Source: CBDIHH01 sp965279095 (GTDB lineage: Bacteria; Pseudomonadota; Alphaproteobacteria; Caulobacterales; Caulobacteraceae). From it: DNA of 64,000 nucleotides. Every line of letters begins with the position of its first letter. The stretch's first letter is position 1. The stretch is from NCBI GenBank assembly GCA_965279095.1, contig CBDIHH010000007.1, positions 434,001 to 498,000 on the forward strand, read 5' to 3'. A model generated the notes under the pieces. It made no database searches, was not told the DNA's origin, and saw nothing but the letters and a program-made list of their open reading frames with translations. Positions 8,702-16,232 of this stretch are shown here, in pieces. The translations under genes were made by a program, and so were the position numbers.

Positions 8702-9682
8702 TTAGCCCAGGCCAGCCTCGAAGGCCCGCAGGCCGGCGACGGTCTCGCGGGGCCGGTCCAAGGGCGCCCAGTGGCCGGCGTTGTCGATCACCTGCAGCGT
8801 CACTGGCGCATGGACGAAGGCGGCGCGCAGGCGCTCGGCCTCCTGCATCTGCAGATAGCCGGTCCCCGACCACTGGATCAGCACCGGCTGCGGATAGGCG
8901 GCCAGGGCGTCCGCGGTGGAGGCGCCCTCCGGGTTGAAGCGATCCGACGCCAGCACCGTGCTGGTGCCGTACAGGCCCAGCACGTCGCGCGGCCCCGCCC
9001 GGCGATTGAGGTCGTAGACCTGCCGCACATAGGCGTCGGTGAGGCGGGCGCGGTCCTTCACCAGGGCCTCCAGGAACGGCCGGGTGGCGGCCAGGGTCAG
9101 GCCGTGGGTCTTCATGGCGCCGCCGCTGGCCACCGCCGACGCCGGCGGGGCGCTGAGGTAGGTCGGGGGGAAGAAGGGGGCGTTGACCAGGGCGACGCCG
9201 CGGACCCGCTCGGGCCGATGCCGGGCGAACCAGAAGGCCACGGGCCCGCCGTTGGCGTGGCCGGCAATCAGGGCGGGGGCGGCCCCCTCGCGCTCCATCA
9301 GGGCGTCAAGCACCGCCACGCTGGTCTCCAGCCCCGGCTTGCGGTCGCCCGCGTCCGACAGGCCATAGCCGGGCATGTCGAAACGCACCACCCGGTGATC
9401 CCGCGCCAAGTCCCGCGCCCAGCCGTCCCACAGGCTGAGGCTGTTGAGATGGCCGTGGACGAGGACCACCAGCGGCCCGCGCCCCTCCGCCAGCACATGC
9501 GTGGACGTCCCCGCCAGCGGCAGGAATTGCGAGCCCGGCCGGGCGTAGCGCCGGCGCAGGTCGGCGAGGCTCAGTTGCGGCACGTCGGCCGCCGCCGCGC
9601 TCATGGCCGCGCCCGGGCGCAGGGCCAGGACGCCGGCCCCGACCAGGCACGCGCGGCGGGTGGCGGCGAGGTCGTCATTCAT
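8702..9682 (-). CDS. Exported alpha/beta-hydrolase-fold protein with Ala in place of the nucleophile Ser
   Basis: A 326-residue protein. I start it at 9682, where GGAGTCCCG precedes the ATG. The N-terminus has a twin-arginine-like signal (ATRRACLVGAGVLAL). The fold is clear: oxyanion-side motif VLVHGHLNS, D-P-G-Y-G strand motif FDMPGYGLSD, and the C-terminal His motif DNAGHWAPLDRP. The nucleophile elbow, however, reads G-H-A-N-G (Ala143) instead of G-H-S-N-G, so ordinary serine-esterase chemistry is not expected. A promoter-like element at 9737-9780 precedes it and is also found upstream of the TonB receptor gene. It may be a binding protein, a non-hydrolytic enzyme or a decayed hydrolase. 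Confidence 0.85.
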   Translation of the reverse strand: MNDDLAATRRACLVGAGVLALRPGAAMSAAAADVPQLSLADLRRRYARPGSQFLPLAGTSTHVLAEGRGPLVVLVHGHLNSLSLWDGWARDLARDHRVVRFDMPGYGLSDAGDRKPGLETSVAVLDALMEREGAAPALIAGHANGGPVAFWFARHRPERVRGVALVNAPFFPPTYLSAPPASAVASGGAMKTHGLTLAATRPFLEALVKDRARLTDAYVRQVYDLNRRAGPRDVLGLYGTSTVLASDRFNPEGASTADALAAYPQPVLIQWSGTGYLQMQEAERLRAAFVHAPVTLQVIDNAGHWAPLDRPRETVAGLRAFEAGLG

Positions 9683-9736
9683 CGGGACTCCGGCCGGGTT
9701 CGGGGGCAAAGTTCAAGAAGGCACTGGACAAGCAAA

Positions 9737-9780
9737 GGTCCATTTGGCGATACTGTGGTCCGCAAAGCGGTCCGTCAAGC
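9737..9780 (-). promoter_or_regulatory. Shared 44-bp promoter-like element, copy A
   Basis: 39 of 44 bases match 27660-27703. Read on the minus strand it carries TTGACGG, the Caulobacter-type -35, followed by ACAGTATC about 15 bases later as a possible -10. Three GGACC direct repeats flank these boxes. It points toward the hydrolase start at 9682. It also lies 27 bases before the plus-strand monooxygenase start, so it could serve both directions. Confidence 0.6.
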
Positions 9781-9806
9781 GATCGCGCCGCCGAGGGAGA
9801 CAGACC

Positions 9807-10904
9807 ATGGAATTCGGCCTGTTCTGCAACCAGCAGCGCGCGCGGCAGGATGTCGCCGCCTCCTGGCGCGAGGACATCGACGAGATCGTCCTGGGCGACC
9901 GCCTCGGCTTTTCCGAGGCCTGGATCAGCGAGCATACCGGCTCGCCCTGGTTGCCCGACGCCCTGCCCTCGCCCGACCATATGATCTGCGCCCTGGCCCA
10001 TCTGACAAGCCAGATCCGCCTGGGCCCCGCCATCCGCCGGCTGGCCCTCTACCACCCCGTCCAGGTGGCCGTGGAGACGGCGGTCTGCGACCAGCTCACC
10101 GGCGGCCGCTACATGTTCGGCTTCGGCCGCGGAGGACCGGTCTCGGGCTGGGGCCAGCGGGGCACCCAGTGGGAACAGACCCACGACATGATGGTCGAGG
10201 GCATCGACCTGATCGTCCGCGCCTTCGAGGAGACCGAGCCGTTCGACTTCGACGGCCGCTTCTACCAGGGCAAGGGCATCAATGTGTACCCCAAGCCGAT
10301 CCAGGCCCCCTGCCCGCCGATCTCGGTGGCCACCGGCAACCCAATCCTGCTGAAGATGGCGGCCCAGCGCGGCTTCCGCATCATGACCTCGCAATTCGCC
10401 CGGCCCGCCGAGATCGACCGCATCGCCACGGCCTTCGGCGCCTCCTTCGAGGACGGCCTGGGCCAGCACCACCGCCGCGATGTCACCGCCGTGCGCGGGG
10501 TCTATGTCGCCGACAGCGACGGCCAGGCCGTCGACGAGGTGCGGGAGGACTGGAAGCGGCATATCGCCTTCAACCAGGCCCACTTCCCGATGAACTACAA
10601 GGACTGGGTGGCGCCCGGGGCCGACCCCCGGACGGCGGCCTTCGACGATCTTCTCGAAAAGGGCCTGATGTTCATCGGCTCCCCCGAGACGGTGGCGCGC
10701 AACATCCGCGCGTTCCACGCCGAGGCGGGCGGCTTCGGGACCTTCCTGATGGTCACGGGGCGCGACTGGGGGACCCTCGACCAGCGCGCCCGGTCCATGC
10801 GGCTGATGGCCGATGCGGTGATCCCGACCCTGTCCGATCTGGACCTGCCCGTCGCGCGCCCCCAACCCAGCCAAGGTCTGGCCCGTGTCGCCGCCGCTCG
10901 CTGA
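9807..10904 (+). CDS. LLM-class flavin-dependent monooxygenase (first gene of catabolic operon)
   Basis: A 365-residue bacterial-luciferase-like protein. It starts MEFGLFCNQQ with GAGGGAGACAG upstream of the ATG. Family landmarks are the early F-S-E-A-W-I-S-E-H motif, 'RLGPAIRRLALYHPVQVA', 'LTGGRYMFGFGRGG', a lid-side segment with 'FDFDGRFYQGKGINVYPKPIQ', and the C-terminal 'GLMFIGSPETVARNIRAF'. These enzymes use reduced FMN supplied by a separate reductase, acting on aldehydes, ketones or heteroatom compounds; no flavin reductase gene is visible in the window. It overlaps the following SDR by 20 bases and heads a seven-gene, tightly spaced set reaching 17597. Confidence 0.9.
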   Translation: MEFGLFCNQQRARQDVAASWREDIDEIVLGDRLGFSEAWISEHTGSPWLPDALPSPDHMICALAHLTSQIRLGPAIRRLALYHPVQVAVETAVCDQLTGGRYMFGFGRGGPVSGWGQRGTQWEQTHDMMVEGIDLIVRAFEETEPFDFDGRFYQGKGINVYPKPIQAPCPPISVATGNPILLKMAAQRGFRIMTSQFARPAEIDRIATAFGASFEDGLGQHHRRDVTAVRGVYVADSDGQAVDEVREDWKRHIAFNQAHFPMNYKDWVAPGADPRTAAFDDLLEKGLMFIGSPETVARNIRAFHAEAGGFGTFLMVTGRDWGTLDQRARSMRLMADAVIPTLSDLDLPVARPQPSQGLARVAAAR

Positions 10905-11643
10905 CAAGACCGCCTTCGTCACCGGCGCCGGCCGCGGCATCGGCCGCGCCTGCGCCCGCCTGCTGGCCGAGGCCGGGGCGCGGGTGGCCGTGGTGGACCA
11001 CGACGACGCGGCGGCGGCCGAGACGGCGCAGGCCATCGGCGGCGGCGCCTTCGTGGTGCAGGCCGACCTCGCCCGCTACGACGCGCTGGAGCCGGCGGTC
11101 CGGGCGGCCCTGGCGCAGCTGGGCGCCATCGACATCCTGGTCAACGCCTATTCGATCGCCGGGGCCAGCGGGACCCTTCTCGACCACGACGAGGAAGAGT
11201 GGGACCGTATCCACGCCGTCAACCTGCGGGCGCCGCGGGTGCTGATGCGCCTGATCGGCTCTCACATGGCCGACCGCGGCCTGGGGGGCCGCATCGTCAG
11301 CATCAGCTCCAGTTCCGGGTCGCGGGCCGCCGGGGTCAAGCTGGCCTATGGCTGCTCCAAGGCCGCCCTGAACGCCCTGACCCGCATCGCGGCGGCGCAG
11401 CTGGGGGAGCACGACATCAATGTCAACGCGGTGGCCCCCGGCGTGACCGCCACCCCCTTGCAGCGCGGCCTGCGCGACGACAAGGCCATGGCCGAGGCGG
11501 TGGCCGCCGGCACGCTGGAGAACTTCTTCCACCGGGTGTCCGAGCCCGAGGACGTCGCCGCCGCGGTGCTGTTCCTGTGCCTGCCCGCCAGCCGCCAGAT
11601 CACCGGCCAGGTCATCCATACCAGCGCCGGCGTGGTCACCTGA
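10885..11643 (+). CDS. Short-chain dehydrogenase/reductase
   Basis: A 252-residue classical SDR with a GTG start inside the end of the preceding gene. The NAD(P) motif TGAGRGIG is at about residues 14-21. The acidic residues V-V-D-H-D after beta2 suggest NAD rather than NADP. The usual NNAG motif is altered to NAYS, the catalytic Ser lies in SISSSSGS and the Tyr-x-x-x-Lys is YGCSK. It probably oxidises or reduces an alcohol/carbonyl intermediate made by the neighbouring oxygenases. Its stop overlaps the next start by one base (TGATG). Confidence 0.9.
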   Translation: MSPPLADKTAFVTGAGRGIGRACARLLAEAGARVAVVDHDDAAAAETAQAIGGGAFVVQADLARYDALEPAVRAALAQLGAIDILVNAYSIAGASGTLLDHDEEEWDRIHAVNLRAPRVLMRLIGSHMADRGLGGRIVSISSSSGSRAAGVKLAYGCSKAALNALTRIAAAQLGEHDINVNAVAPGVTATPLQRGLRDDKAMAEAVAAGTLENFFHRVSEPEDVAAAVLFLCLPASRQITGQVIHTSAGVVT

Positions 11644-12461
11644 TGCCGGCCGCCGTCCTGTTCGCCGACAGCATCACCAAGGTCGGGGCCGAGGCTCGCG
11701 GCGCGGTGGTGGTCAACGGTTCGCACGGGGGGCTGATCGCCGCGGCCATGGCCGTCGAGGTCGGGGTGCGGGCGGCGGTGTTCAACGACGCAGGGATCGG
11801 CCGCGACGAGGCGGGCGTCGCTGGTCTCGGCCTGCTGCAGTCCCTGGGCGTGCCCGCCGCCGCGGTCAGCCACCTCAGCGCCCGCATCGGCGACGGCCGC
11901 GACATGATGGACCGGGGGGTGATCAGCCGCTGCAACGCCCTGGCCGAGGCCCTCGGGGTGCGCCCCGGCCAGGCCTGCGCCGCCGCCGCCGATTACCTGG
12001 CCCGGGCCGAGGCAGTGTTCATCGACGCCCCGCCCCATGCCGAGCGCCGGGTCCTGGCGCAGGCCGGGCCGCCGGAGGTCTGGCTGCTGGATTCCGCCTC
12101 CCTGGTCTCCGAGGCCGACGCCGGCTGCATCGTCGTCACCGGCTCGCACGGGGCCCTGCTGGGCGGGCGGCCGGACACCGCGGTCAAGGCGCCCGTGCGT
12201 GCGGCCCTGTTCAACGACGCCGGCGTCGGCGTCGACCAGGCCGGAGTCACCCGGCTGGGCGCCCTGCAAGCGCGCGGCATCGCCGCGGCGGCGGTGAGCG
12301 CCGACAGCGCCCGCATCGGCGACGCCCGGTCCACCTATGACGATGGCGTCATCTCGACCTGCAATCCCCTCGCCCACGCCTTGGGCGTGCGCATCGGGGC
12401 CAGCGCCCGCGACGCGGTGAGCGCCCTGTCCCGTCCCGCCCCTGTCCGGAGAACCGCATGA
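11643..12461 (+). CDS. Unknown protein built of two tandem homologous domains
   Basis: A 272-residue protein that I cannot place in a known family. Residues about 9-109 and 150-252 are clearly repeats of one another. Both carry V(N/T)GSHG, then FNDAG-G-D-AGV, LG-LQ, AAAVS, SARIGD, GVIS-CN-LA-ALGVR. The invariant His (GSHG), Asn-Asp (FNDAG), Arg/Asp (RIGD) and Cys-Asn (S-x-CN) are candidate functional residues. There is no signal peptide or TM segment. It is coupled on both sides: TGATG with the SDR and ATGA with the TPP enzyme, so it is probably made in fixed ratio with the TPP enzyme. It could be a subunit, an activator or an enzyme with two pseudo-symmetric sites. Confidence 0.85.
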   Translation: MPAAVLFADSITKVGAEARGAVVVNGSHGGLIAAAMAVEVGVRAAVFNDAGIGRDEAGVAGLGLLQSLGVPAAAVSHLSARIGDGRDMMDRGVISRCNALAEALGVRPGQACAAAADYLARAEAVFIDAPPHAERRVLAQAGPPEVWLLDSASLVSEADAGCIVVTGSHGALLGGRPDTAVKAPVRAALFNDAGVGVDQAGVTRLGALQARGIAAAAVSADSARIGDARSTYDDGVISTCNPLAHALGVRIGASARDAVSALSRPAPVRRTA

Positions 12462-14164
12462 AGCTGTCGGGAGGCCGCGCCCTGGCCGAGATGGTCCAGC
12501 GCCACGGGGTCGACATGGCCTTCGGCATGGGCGGCTTCCAGCTGCTGCCCTATTACGAGGGCATGCGCGCCCTGGGGGCCCGCCACATCCTCATCAATGA
12601 CGAGCGCACCGGCGCCTTCGCGGCCGACGCCGCCGCGCGGGTGTCGGGCAAGGCGGCGGTGGTGGACGCCACCCTCGGCCCCGGGGCCACCAACCTCGTC
12701 ACTGGCCTGGCGGAATCCATGAACGCCGGGGTGCCCCTGGTGGCCATCACCGGCGACGCCCACCGCGGCTATGCCCGCCGCAACATGACCCAGGAGACCC
12801 GTCAGGTCGAAATCCTGACCCCCGTGGTCAAGGAGATGATCCGCGTCGAGCAGATCGAGCGCATCCCCGAGCTGATGCGCCGCGCCTTTCTCACCGCCAC
12901 CTCGGGCCGACCGGGGCCGGTGGTGGTGGACGTGCCCGAGGACATCAGCCACGCCGAGGCCGATTTCTCGCAAGACGACCTGGCCGTGGGACCGGACGGC
13001 GCCCTGTCGCCAAGCCGCCGCTGCCGGCCGGACCGCCGCGACATCGAGCGCGCCGCCGCCCTGCTCAGCCGCGCGGCGCGGCCGATGATCCTGGCCGGCG
13101 GCGGAGTGCTGCTGTCCGGCGCCTCTGAGGCCCTGCAGGCCCTGGCCGAGGCCTGGAGCATCCCCGTCGCCCACACCCTCAGCGGCAAGGGGGCGATCGC
13201 CTGCGCCCACCCCCTGTCGGCCGGCCTGTTCGGCCGTTACGACCGCATCGCCAACGCCCTGATGGACGAGGCCGACTGCATTCTGGTGGTTGGCTGCAAG
13301 CTCGGCGAGATCGCCACCAAGCGCTACACCCTGCCCCCCGCGGGCAAGACGATGATCCACCTGGACATCACCCCCGAGGAGATCGGCCGCTGGCGGTCCG
13401 CCGACGTCGCCCTGTGGGGAGACGCCCGCTGCGGCCTGGAGGACCTGGCCGAGGCCCTGGGCCGCGCCGGGGGCGACGGGGCCTTCGGCCGCGGCGTGGC
13501 CGCGCGCATGGCCGCCTGGCTGGCGGACGCCCAGCCGCGCTACCGCAGCACCGAACAGCCCATCAACATCGGTCGTATCATGGGCGGGCTGAACACGATG
13601 ATGCCGGCCGACGGCATCCTGGTGGCCGACGGCGGCTTCGCCAGCCACTGGTCGGGGCTGCTCTACGACACCAAACAGGCGGGGCGCGGCTTCGTCGCCG
13701 GGCGCGGCATGGCCTCCATCGGCTACGGCCTGCCCGGAGCCCTGGGGGCCAAGCTGGCGGCGCCGGGGCGTCCGGTGGTGGGCCTCACTGGCGACGGCGG
13801 CTTCAACATGGTGGCGGGCGACCTGGAGACGGCGCGGCGCTGCGGCGCGGGCTTCGTGCTGATCGTGCTCAACAACGCCGCCTCGGGCTATGTGAAGGCG
13901 CTGCAGCACGCCGTCTACGGCCAGGGCGCCTACCAGTCGAGCGACCTGCTGGAGATCAACTACGCCGACGTGGCCCGGGCCTACGGCTGCCACGGCGTCC
14001 GCGTCGAGGATCCCGAGACCCTGGACGCCGCCCTTCAGGCCGCGCTGCGGCCCAGCGACACGCCCACCGTCCTCGACATCGTCGTCACCCGCGACCCGGC
14101 GCAGATGCTGCCCGCCGCCGACAACCGCACCCTCACCGTCAAGCCGGGCGACCGGCCCGTCTAG
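12458..14164 (+). CDS. Thiamine-pyrophosphate-dependent enzyme (acetolactate-synthase-like)
   Basis: A 568-residue protein with the three TPP-enzyme domains. The N-terminal Pyr domain has the catalytic Glu (E49 in NDERTGAFAADAAAR), a central domain follows, and the C-terminal PP domain has GDGG at about 445 and NN at about 471, the classical GDG-x(n)-NN cofactor motif. The length fits the acetolactate synthase/benzoylformate decarboxylase superfamily. No regulatory small subunit is nearby, so a biosynthetic IlvB role is unlikely. It probably cleaves or joins a C-C bond next to a carbonyl in the pathway of this operon. It is translationally coupled to the duplicated unknown protein upstream. 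Confidence 0.9.
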   Translation: MKLSGGRALAEMVQRHGVDMAFGMGGFQLLPYYEGMRALGARHILINDERTGAFAADAAARVSGKAAVVDATLGPGATNLVTGLAESMNAGVPLVAITGDAHRGYARRNMTQETRQVEILTPVVKEMIRVEQIERIPELMRRAFLTATSGRPGPVVVDVPEDISHAEADFSQDDLAVGPDGALSPSRRCRPDRRDIERAAALLSRAARPMILAGGGVLLSGASEALQALAEAWSIPVAHTLSGKGAIACAHPLSAGLFGRYDRIANALMDEADCILVVGCKLGEIATKRYTLPPAGKTMIHLDITPEEIGRWRSADVALWGDARCGLEDLAEALGRAGGDGAFGRGVAARMAAWLADAQPRYRSTEQPINIGRIMGGLNTMMPADGILVADGGFASHWSGLLYDTKQAGRGFVAGRGMASIGYGLPGALGAKLAAPGRPVVGLTGDGGFNMVAGDLETARRCGAGFVLIVLNNAASGYVKALQHAVYGQGAYQSSDLLEINYADVARAYGCHGVRVEDPETLDAALQAALRPSDTPTVLDIVVTRDPAQMLPAADNRTLTVKPGDRPV

Positions 14165-14185
14165 ACCGCACCAGGAGACACCCTC

Positions 14186-15103
14186 ATGTCTGAACTCAGG
14201 ATCGTCAGCACCTTCGCCCCCTTCGGCGCCCTGGTCGAAGGGATCGACTTCCGCGCCCCGTCGCCGCAGATGACGGTCGCCGTCAAGCGCGCCCTGGCCC
14301 AGCACCACGTGCTGGTCAGCCGGGGCCACGCCACGCCCGGCGACGACGACATCGCCAACTTCTTCGAGGACTTCGGCGAGCTGTCCTCGCGCACCCCCGA
14401 GGTGAAGGCCCACTTCGCCCGGCTGGCCGCCCTGGTGCCCGAATATCTCGAGAACGGCGCCGCCGAGGTGGGGACCCGCTTCACCCTGTCCAACGTCGAG
14501 GAAGACGGCAAGAAGGTCGGCGGCCTCGGCAACCGGGAGCTGGAGTGGCACAACGACCAGGCCGACCTGCCGCGCCTTAAGACCATCAGCTGCCTGGAGG
14601 CCCTGGAGTTCGAGGAGGGCGCCGGCAACACCTTCTTCTGCGACACCTATGCGGCGCTGGAGACCCTGCCGATCACCCTGCGCAAGCAGCTCGACAACGT
14701 CTTCGCCCTGCACGACTCCAGCCGCTACAAGTCGGCGGAGGGCAAGTCGCACACCATGGCCCCCTCCTCGATCCACCCGGTGGTCCTGGCCCACCCGGAC
14801 ACGGGGCGGCGCTGCCTCTACGTCAATCCGAACTTCACCTCGGCGGTGGTCGGCCTGGCGGCCGACGAGTCCGAGGCCCTGCTGGCGCGTCTCTACGCCC
14901 ACGCCCACCAGGAACCGTTCGTCTACGAGCACCACTGGAAGACCGGCGACATCGTCATCTGGGACAACGTCGGCCTGCAGCACATGCGCCCGCCCATCGT
15001 GCCCAGCAAGCGGCGCACCCTGCGCGTGTTCCAGGGGGTGTCCGAGGCCTGGAGCCTGCCGCGCGAGCTGCTGGCCGCCGAGCTGCCGCAAGCCGCCGAA
15101 TAG
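14186..15103 (+). CDS. TauD/TfdA-family Fe(II)/2-oxoglutarate dioxygenase
   Basis: A 305-residue protein. The metal triad is visible as H122-x-D124 (WHNDQ) and H266 (NVGLQHMRPP), and the 2-oxoglutarate-anchoring Arg lies in RRTLRVFQG near 276-280. The ATG follows CAGGAGACACCCTC. Family members hydroxylate taurine, aryloxyacetates and many other carboxylates or sulfonates, often causing elimination at the hydroxylated carbon. The gene sits 21 bases after the TPP enzyme and 26 before the next monooxygenase, inside the operon. The substrate is not readable from sequence. Confidence 0.92.
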   Translation: MSELRIVSTFAPFGALVEGIDFRAPSPQMTVAVKRALAQHHVLVSRGHATPGDDDIANFFEDFGELSSRTPEVKAHFARLAALVPEYLENGAAEVGTRFTLSNVEEDGKKVGGLGNRELEWHNDQADLPRLKTISCLEALEFEEGAGNTFFCDTYAALETLPITLRKQLDNVFALHDSSRYKSAEGKSHTMAPSSIHPVVLAHPDTGRRCLYVNPNFTSAVVGLAADESEALLARLYAHAHQEPFVYEHHWKTGDIVIWDNVGLQHMRPPIVPSKRRTLRVFQGVSEAWSLPRELLAAELPQAAE

Positions 15104-15129
15104 GGGCGCCGCCCACAGGAGATTCGCCC

Positions 15130-16227
15130 GTGCCCGTCGAGATCATCGGCATGCTGCCGCACCGGCGATACACCGAGGTGTTCGCCGATCCCGTCGCCAG
15201 CTTCGACATGGACTTCATGCTGGCCTCCGCCCGGGCGCACGAGGCGGCGGGGTTCGACCGGGTGCTGATCGCCAACACCTCGGTCTATCCAGACAATATC
15301 TCGATCGCCACCTGGGTCGCCGCCCACACCGAGCGGCTGAAGCTGATGATCGCCCACCGGCCGGGGTTCATCGCCCCGACCATGGCGGCGCGGATGATGG
15401 CCACCATAGACAGGCTGAGCGGCGGGCGCTGCGGGGCGCACATCATCACCGGCACCCAGGATGTCGAGCTGCAGGCGGACGGCGACTTCCTCACCAAGGA
15501 GGTCCGCTATGAGCGCTCGGCCGAATATGTCGCGCTGATGAAGCGGATGTGGGCCGAGCCGGCGCCCTTCGACCACGAAGGCGCCTTCTACCAGGCCCGC
15601 GGCGCCTTCGCCGCGGTCAAGCCCGTGCAGCCCGCCATCCCGGTCTTCTGGGGGGGCAGTTCGGACAAGGCGGTGGAGATGGGCGCGCGGGTCGCCGACG
15701 TCTATGCCCTGCAGAGCCAGTCGGTGGCGAAGACCGGGCAGATGGCCGCCCGCGTCCGCGCCGAGGCCGCCCGGCACGGACGCGCCCTGGAGGTGCTGGT
15801 GTCCACCCGGGTGATCATCGGCCCCACCGAGGCCGAGGCCTGGGCCTATGCCGAGGGCCTGCTGCGCCACCTGGTCGAGGAGCTGCACGGCCAGGGGCGC
15901 CTGGAGATCCGGGGCGGCGAAAGCGTCGAGGCCGCCATGGCCCGCGCCATGGACGCGGCCATGACCGACAGCCGCGAAGGCTGCGCCTGGAACGCCCTGG
16001 GCCGGATCAAGGTGGGGCGGCCCCTGGCCAACTGCCTGGTGGGATCCGCCGACCAGATCCTGCAGGTCCTCTGCGACTATTACGACGCCGGCGTCAGCCG
16101 CTTCATCCTGGGCGGCTACGACCCCCTCGGCTACCAGGCCCAGTTCGGCCGGGACCTGATCCCGCAGCTGCGCGCGGCGGTGGCCGCGCGGGACGAGGGC
16201 AGGCCCCCGGCCCTGAAGTCGGCCTGA
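15130..16227 (+). CDS. LLM-class flavin-dependent monooxygenase (SsuD-like)
   Basis: A 365-residue luciferase-fold protein with a GTG start preceded by CAGGAG. Landmarks of the alkanesulfonate monooxygenase branch are: ARAHEAAGFDRVLIANTS, 'LKLMIAHRPGFIAPTMAARMMATIDRLSGGR', 'INIITG'-like HIITGTQD, 'RYERSAEYVALMKRMW' and 'PVFWGGSSDKAVEMGARVADVYALQ'. SsuD-like proteins also act on substrates other than sulfonates, and no SsuABC transporter or SsuE reductase is seen here, so sulfonate use is only one possibility. The stop is 5 bases before the start of the transporter gene. Confidence 0.9.
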   Translation: MPVEIIGMLPHRRYTEVFADPVASFDMDFMLASARAHEAAGFDRVLIANTSVYPDNISIATWVAAHTERLKLMIAHRPGFIAPTMAARMMATIDRLSGGRCGAHIITGTQDVELQADGDFLTKEVRYERSAEYVALMKRMWAEPAPFDHEGAFYQARGAFAAVKPVQPAIPVFWGGSSDKAVEMGARVADVYALQSQSVAKTGQMAARVRAEAARHGRALEVLVSTRVIIGPTEAEAWAYAEGLLRHLVEELHGQGRLEIRGGESVEAAMARAMDAAMTDSREGCAWNALGRIKVGRPLANCLVGSADQILQVLCDYYDAGVSRFILGGYDPLGYQAQFGRDLIPQLRAAVAARDEGRPPALKSA

Positions 16228-16232
16228 GGGCC

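Noticed and set aside
12335..15091. A 918-residue open frame antisense to the TPP enzyme and TauD genes
   Set aside because: A shadow frame covering several well-supported genes, with typical His/Gly/Val-rich antisense composition.
14186..16227. Assignment of the TauD- and SsuD-like genes to sulfonate use
   Set aside because: No sulfonate ABC transporter, flavin reductase or sulfur-starvation regulator is present, and both families are broad. I keep only family-level calls.
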